NCBI GenBank assembly: GCA_001751015.1
Contig: MAXM01000261.1
Coordinates: 1-9,199 of the forward strand
Length of the DNA: 9,199 nt
Origin: Desulfobacterales bacterium C00003106
GTDB taxonomy: Bacteria > Desulfobacterota > Desulfobacteria > Desulfobacterales > C00003106
Reading direction: 5' to 3'
Shown here one piece after another: positions 7,076 through 9,199 of this stretch. Below the pieces are notes generated by a model. That model did no database searches. It saw nothing but the letters and a program-made list of their open reading frames with translations, and was not told the origin of the DNA. Numbering within the stretch: the first letter of the stretch is position 1; every line of letters starts with the position of its first letter. Both the position numbers and the translations under genes were made by a program.

Positions 7076-7401
7076 AGTCCGGGATTCTCTTTGCCGATAG
7101 AGGAGAGGTATTCCTCCCATTCCACGGGAAAAAGATATTTTTTTCTTGTATTGCACTCCTTGCACGCGGGGACAACATTCCCTTTCGTGGACTTTCCTCC
7201 TCTCACTATCGGAGCAATGTGGTCCATGGTCAGTTCACGAGGAGGGAAAGACCTGTTGCAGTAGTGGCAGGTTCCCCTTGCAAGTCGCCTCTTCCACCAT
7301 TCTGACTGCCGGAGCACACGGGCCTTTTGCCGCTCTCGCCCCATGTGGGCATCGTCACAGCAGCTTGTAAAAGGTTCATAAGATTTCCTGCGCTTTGTCA
7401 T
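7072..7401 (-). CDS. Small HNH endonuclease-type protein
   Basis: A 109-residue protein with a complete HNH (beta-beta-alpha metal) motif. CHYC (Cys45, Cys48) and CKEC (Cys80, Cys83) form the structural zinc site. DHIAPIVRGG carries Asp60-His61, and N75 and N84 complete the active-site pattern (DHI...GG...N....C..CN..K). These domains cleave DNA with one divalent metal. Stand-alone members of this size occur widely in bacteria without a known job, and no toxin, restriction or phage partner is nearby. Its stop codon overlaps the dusB start as ATGA, so the two are probably one operon. The start is uncertain: ATG 7401 has only a weak purine stretch upstream, and ATG 7344 (M20) is possible and keeps the whole motif. 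Possible roles are DNA repair or nicking, or a nucleic-acid-binding role related to dusB; both are inference. Confidence 0.82.
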   Translation of the reverse strand: MTKRRKSYEPFTSCCDDAHMGRERQKARVLRQSEWWKRRLARGTCHYCNRSFPPRELTMDHIAPIVRGGKSTKGNVVPACKECNTRKKYLFPVEWEEYLSSIGKENPGL

Positions 7402-7455
7402 GCTTGCATCTTAGTGACATCCCGGGGTTATTTCAAGGCAAAAAGAGACAGGGGG

Positions 7456-7487
7456 AATAGCGAGGAGAAACAGCGCTATTGCAATAG
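7456..7487. promoter_or_regulatory. Operator-like palindromes between HNH-dusB and tlpA
   Basis: AATAGCG (7456-7462) and CGCTATT (7474-7480) form a perfect 7-base inverted repeat with an 11-base spacer. The right arm is shared with a perfect 12-base palindrome, CTATTGCAATAG (7476-7487). The palindrome covers the -35 of the tlpA promoter. The same TTGCAA reads identically on the minus strand, where GCTATT lies 17 bases further on as a weak -10 for the HNH-dusB side. A regulator binding here could control both directions; this is inference from symmetry and position. Confidence 0.5.
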
Positions 7488-7507
7488 AACAGATCACGTG
7501 CTATTAT
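7479..7507 (+). promoter_or_regulatory. Sigma-70-type promoter for the tlpA-like gene
   Basis: TTGCAA (7479-7484, four of six to consensus), a spacer of exactly 17 bases, and TATTAT (7502-7507, five of six). Transcription would start near 7514, within a run of nine A residues (7509-7517), giving a leader of about 55 bases. The leader contains a perfect palindrome CCCTTAAGGG (7529-7538). The spacing and the location directly before a plus-strand gene support the call. Confidence 0.6.
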
Positions 7508-7568
7508 CAAAAAAAAAGGCATCCACCACCCTTAAGGGAGAATGGGGATTCCGAATGAGGAGACTCGC

Positions 7569-8090
7569 ATGAAATACTACAAAACAGTCATTATTTCTAT
7601 TCTTACGGTTTTGGCGCTTTTCTTTCTTTGCACATGCGGAACCGAAGCCGAACAAAGCAGCGCCGCGGGTGTGCGGAAGGCAGCTCCGGGTTTCTCTATT
7701 ATGGACGTATCAGGTAACACGATCAGCCTCGATTCCCTCAGAGGCAAACCTGTTTTTATCAATTTTTTTGCAACATGGTGCGGTCCATGTCGGGCAGAGA
7801 TATCGAATTTTGTCCGATTGTACAAAAAGTATAACTCTCAAGGTTTCGAAATAATAGGCATTTCTCTGGATCAGGGAGGTCTGAGCAAAGTCAAGCCCTT
7901 TGTGCTCGATCATCAGATCAATTACCCTGTGGCATTGGCAAGCAAGGAAATCATGAGCAAGTATACCGGGATTGCAGCAATCCCTACCACTGTTGTTGTT
8001 GATAAAGACGGTATGATAGACCAGACAATTGTTGGAAGCCGTCCCGGAAAAGCGTTCGAGAAAATGGTGGTACGGCTCTTGGAAAAATAG
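7569..8090 (+). CDS. TlpA/ResA-like thiol-disulfide oxidoreductase
   Basis: A 173-residue extracytoplasmic thioredoxin-fold protein. Residues 6-20 form a membrane or signal segment, followed by Cys21, Thr22, Cys23. LCTC is a poor lipobox because Thr occupies -1, so lipidation is uncertain and the protein may be anchored by the uncleaved helix. The AhpC/TSA-Redoxin-type domain starts at KAAPGFSIMDVSGNTISLDS. The active site is FFATWCGPCRAE (Cys71 and Cys74), and the cis-proline is Pro139 in AIPTT. TlpA/ResA proteins reduce disulfides in cytochrome c maturation or in periplasmic proteins; no cytochrome biogenesis gene is in view, so the partner is unknown. GAGGAG (7556-7561) lies 7 bases before ATG 7569 and fixes the start; ATG 7542 would add nine residues containing this ribosome site. 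It is probably a single-gene unit from its own promoter, ending 17 bases from a convergent gene. Confidence 0.92.
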   Translation: MKYYKTVIISILTVLALFFLCTCGTEAEQSSAAGVRKAAPGFSIMDVSGNTISLDSLRGKPVFINFFATWCGPCRAEISNFVRLYKKYNSQGFEIIGISLDQGGLSKVKPFVLDHQINYPVALASKEIMSKYTGIAAIPTTVVVDKDGMIDQTIVGSRPGKAFEKMVVRLLEK

Positions 8091-8107
8091 AGTCCTATGG
8101 GCGAGCC

Positions 8108-8677
8108 CTATGTCCGGGGTTTTGCAAGTATTTCAGAGACGTACAGATCTAAAAAGCGGCTGGAAGCGGCTGATTTTACAATGGCCACGGTATCCGAGCC
8201 TTTGACCGTGCCTGCCACTGCCACGACGTTCTTTCCTTCTTCAATCAGGCCCCCGTCGCACGCCTCCATCACAATCTCGCAACAGACCTTTATTCCCTGA
8301 CCGAGACGTCGTAAGGTGTTAGCCATAATAATAGTAGGATAAGTTCCTGAAAACTTGGTGGCAAGTCCTACTTCAAGGGAATGAGTAAGTATCGTCCCCT
8401 GGTAGATATGCCCGCCGAGTTCCAGGATCTTTTTGTGGGCCTCCTGTGAGAACTCGTTCCGGTTCGGTTTCGTAAAACCGGTACTGTGTCCCACCACCAC
8501 TAAATTTACGTCTTTCCCTTTGAGTCTGCCGGCAACCATAAGACCCGTGTCTCCTGAGGTGGAAGCGATCACTATGTCCCTGTAGTCCTCCTCAGCCACC
8601 AGGTTTTCAATAATGTCGATACATTTCTCGGTATTGTGTCTGCCGGGCTTCTCAAAGTATTCAACCGTTCTTCTCAT
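8108..8677 (-). CDS. Stand-alone pyruvate kinase C-terminal (alpha/beta) domain protein
   Basis: A 189-residue protein related to the C-terminal regulatory domain of pyruvate kinase, without the catalytic barrel. It shows IVIASTSGDTGLMVAGRL (residues 35-52), matching the phosphate-binding loop where pyruvate kinases bind allosteric effectors such as fructose 1,6-bisphosphate. LVVVGHSTGF (59-68), a conserved GGHIYQGTILTHSLE segment (88-102), CCEIVMEACDGG (132-143) and VAVAGTVKGSDTVAIV (152-167) follow. Such single-domain proteins are annotated in many bacteria and archaea with no proven function; effector binding or a small-molecule sensor role is inference. It cannot be a pyruvate kinase because the substrate and metal sites are missing. 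AAAGGAG (8686-8692) lies 8 bases before ATG 8677 and decides the start over ATG 8716, which would add 13 residues lying in the leader. A promoter at 8764-8792 fits upstream. No gene follows it on its strand for over 900 bases. Confidence 0.88.
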   Translation of the reverse strand: MRRTVEYFEKPGRHNTEKCIDIIENLVAEEDYRDIVIASTSGDTGLMVAGRLKGKDVNLVVVGHSTGFTKPNRNEFSQEAHKKILELGGHIYQGTILTHSLEVGLATKFSGTYPTIIMANTLRRLGQGIKVCCEIVMEACDGGLIEEGKNVVAVAGTVKGSDTVAIVKSAASSRFLDLYVSEILAKPRT

Positions 8678-8698
8678 AATCGCATCTCCTTTCAAATA

Positions 8699-8716
8699 TT
8701 GCATCGCTGAATGCAA
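8699..8716. repeat. Small hairpin in the leader of the pyruvate kinase-domain gene
   Basis: TTGCAT (8699-8704), loop CGCTGA, ATGCAA (8711-8716): a perfect 6-pair stem immediately upstream of the ribosome binding site on the minus strand. With TTGCAA-type ends it could be an operator half-site pair or an mRNA structure affecting translation start. Confidence 0.4.
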
Positions 8717-8741
8717 ATCAGGCTAAGCCCCCTAAAACTCG

Positions 8742-8770
8742 TTGACAGTTATATCTTTTTGAAATATTAA
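8742..8770 (+). promoter_or_regulatory. Plus-strand promoter-like signal facing the above
   Basis: On the plus strand: a perfect -35 TTGACA (8742-8747), 17-base spacer, and TATTAA (8765-8770, four of six). Its -10 overlaps the -10 of the minus-strand promoter. GTTGACA (8741-8747) and TGTCAAC (8787-8793) are a perfect 7-base inverted repeat. It may be a true promoter for an RNA running right, or part of a symmetric operator; no convincing protein gene starts within 350 bases downstream. Confidence 0.35.
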
Positions 8771-8792
8771 CGAATAATGGTTTCATTGTCAA
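8764..8792 (-). promoter_or_regulatory. Promoter for the pyruvate kinase-domain gene
   Basis: On the minus strand: a perfect -35 TTGACA (8792 to 8787), 17-base spacer, and -10 TAATAT (8769 to 8764, four of six). The start would be near 8757, giving an untranslated leader of about 80 bases that contains the 8699-8716 hairpin and the AAAGGAG ribosome site. Confidence 0.55.
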
Positions 8793-8836
8793 CACGCCTT
8801 TTCAGAATGCATGGCCCCGCAATGGGGTTGCCCCTA

Positions 8837-8852
8837 AGGAACGGGGACGAAA
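8837..8852 (-). repeat. 16-base dispersed repeat, copy 2 (inverted)
   Basis: AGGAACGGGGACGAAA is the exact reverse complement of 5164-5179. On the minus strand it continues into TTAGGGG, close to the GTTCCCCTTAGGGG found beside copy 1, and is preceded 20 bases away by CGATTTTTT, which in copy 1 directly abuts the repeat. Confidence 0.55.
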
Positions 8853-9021
8853 TAACTTCCCCAACTCATCTAAAAAATCGGCTTTATTTACGAGTCTCTT
8901 TTGAGAAAGAGGGTGTGTATTCAAAATTGAATTGTTTTCATCAAAATATCAAAAAATGCTAAAAATCGTGATTTTGAGGCAAACCTCTCGTGTATTGCTA
9001 AAGAAAAAAGGCTTGATTTGA

Positions 9022-9091
9022 TCGTTGCGAGGTGCTTGAAATACTTCAGCCTTCTACCTTCAGTCTATCCACCTCAACCGTTACGATTTTT
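9022..9091 (+). ncRNA. Possible structured RNA or terminator-like hairpin
   Basis: TCGTTGCGAGGTG (9022-9034) can pair with CACCTCAACCGTTACGA (9070-9086), with GAGGTG/CACCTC perfect and the outer part interrupted by a 4-base bulge. Five T residues (9087-9091) follow at once. The 35-base loop contains TGAA..TTCA. It could end a transcript begun at the plus-strand promoter near 8742. The support is pairing alone. Confidence 0.25.
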
Positions 9092-9115
9092 GTTACGTTT
9101 TTGTTCAATAAAGCT

Positions 9116-9121
9116 TATAAT
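9116..9121 (+). promoter_or_regulatory. Perfect -10 box near the right edge
   Basis: TATAAT at 9116-9121 matches the -10 consensus exactly and lies in an AT-rich stretch. The -35 is poor: TTACGT at 17 bases, or TTGTTA at 20 bases. The predicted start near 9129 precedes a strong ribosome site, so it may drive the mini-ORF and a gene beyond the window. Confidence 0.35.
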
Positions 9122-9156
9122 ACAAAATTGGAAAGATTGCTGAAAAGGGGTTTATC

Positions 9157-9183
9157 ATGAACTTGACGCACATTACGGGATAA
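9157..9183 (+). CDS. Eight-codon mini-ORF with strong ribosome site, possible leader peptide
   Basis: AAAAGGGG (9143-9150) ends 6 bases before ATG 9157, an unusually good initiation site, yet the frame reads only MNLTHITG before TAA 9181-9183. GGAAGGA follows directly and could be the ribosome site of a gene beyond the edge, making this an upstream leader ORF. There is no run of regulatory codons of the attenuator kind. A frameshifted start of a longer gene is the alternative. Confidence 0.25.
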   Translation: MNLTHITG

Positions 9184-9199
9184 GGAAGGATAAGAAAAC

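Larger units (their letters stand above)
8777..9115. other. AT-rich non-coding region with short inverted repeats
   Basis: I see no credible protein gene here. The only open frame of any size (8777-8962, plus) lacks a ribosome site and family resemblance. The region holds copy 2 of the dispersed 16-base repeat (8837-8852), the near-palindromes ATTCAA-AA-TTGAAT (about 8919-8932) and AAAATC-GT-GATTTT (8962-8975), and TCAAAAT (8941-8947) facing ATTTTGA (8971-8977). A longer imperfect stem lies at 9022-9086. Confidence 0.55.

Noticed and set aside
7076..7165. Longer dusB with start at 7165
   Set aside because: The extra 30 residues lie within the HNH gene and do not resemble Dus proteins; ATG 7075 overlaps the HNH stop as ATGA and begins at the normal family N-terminus.
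7542..7568. Longer TlpA-like start at ATG 7542
   Set aside because: It would place charged residues before the signal helix, and the GAGGAG ribosome site lies between the two ATGs, so ATG 7569 fits.
8091..8112. Terminator between tlpA and the pyruvate kinase-domain gene
   Set aside because: The 17-base gap has only a CCTATG direct repeat and a 3-pair GGG/CCC stem; no T-run on either strand.
8777..8962. 61-codon plus-strand open frame
   Set aside because: No ribosome binding site, no recognisable domain, and it runs across the dispersed repeat copy at 8837-8852.
9128..9142. Sigma-54-like TTGG...TTGC
   Set aside because: The GG and GC are separated by seven bases, not the ten the -24/-12 promoter requires.
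9157..9199. Start of a MoaC-like gene, because MNLTHI recalls its LTH N-terminus
   Set aside because: A stop follows after eight codons, and the other frames do not continue the MoaC pattern clearly within the remaining bases.
1..9199. CRISPR array, insertion sequence, phage or tRNA genes
   Set aside because: No regularly spaced repeats, transposase or integrase frames, or cloverleaf-like sequences were seen on either strand.

Overview
The window (9,199 bases, moderate GC) reads as a stretch of ordinary chromosome, probably from a member of the Desulfobacterota (the former Deltaproteobacteria, of a Syntrophales or Desulfobacterales type). I infer this from the fused radical SAM/DUF2344 protein directly upstream of an RNase G gene, the type I QueF, the stand-alone pyruvate kinase C-terminal-domain protein, and intergenic heptamer and GGGGTCAGG-type repeats. 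The placement is by gene content only; no rRNA or tRNA gene is present to confirm it.

Layout. Bases 1-187 (minus) hold the start of an exported HtrA/Do-like serine protease that runs off the left edge. It diverges from a plus-strand cluster: a radical SAM + DUF2344 fusion (512-3004), ribonuclease G (3166-4692) and QueF (4708-5109). The cluster links RNA processing (RNase G) with queuosine biosynthesis (QueF); the radical SAM enzyme has no known function but commonly travels with RNase G. Paired hairpins follow queF, and then comes a lipoprotein with a C-terminal FlgT-like region (5241-6134). Its end overlaps by 73 bases the end of dusB (6062-7075, minus). dusB is preceded on the same strand by a small HNH nuclease gene whose stop overlaps the dusB start as ATGA. 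From the same control region a TlpA-like thiol-disulfide protein (7569-8090) is transcribed rightwards. It ends 17 bases from a convergent pyruvate kinase C-terminal-domain protein (8108-8677, minus).

The last 480 bases carry no convincing protein gene. They contain two face-to-face promoter-like signals sharing one -10 region, several short inverted repeats, a possible structured RNA, and a perfect -10 box followed by an 8-codon mini-ORF with a strong ribosome binding site at the right edge.

I see no phage, transposon, CRISPR or defence island. The most interesting points are the radical SAM/DUF2344-RNase G-QueF cluster, the palindrome overlapping the tlpA promoter, the shared -10 convergent promoters, the 73-base convergent coding overlap, and intergenic repeats with copies inside the window.
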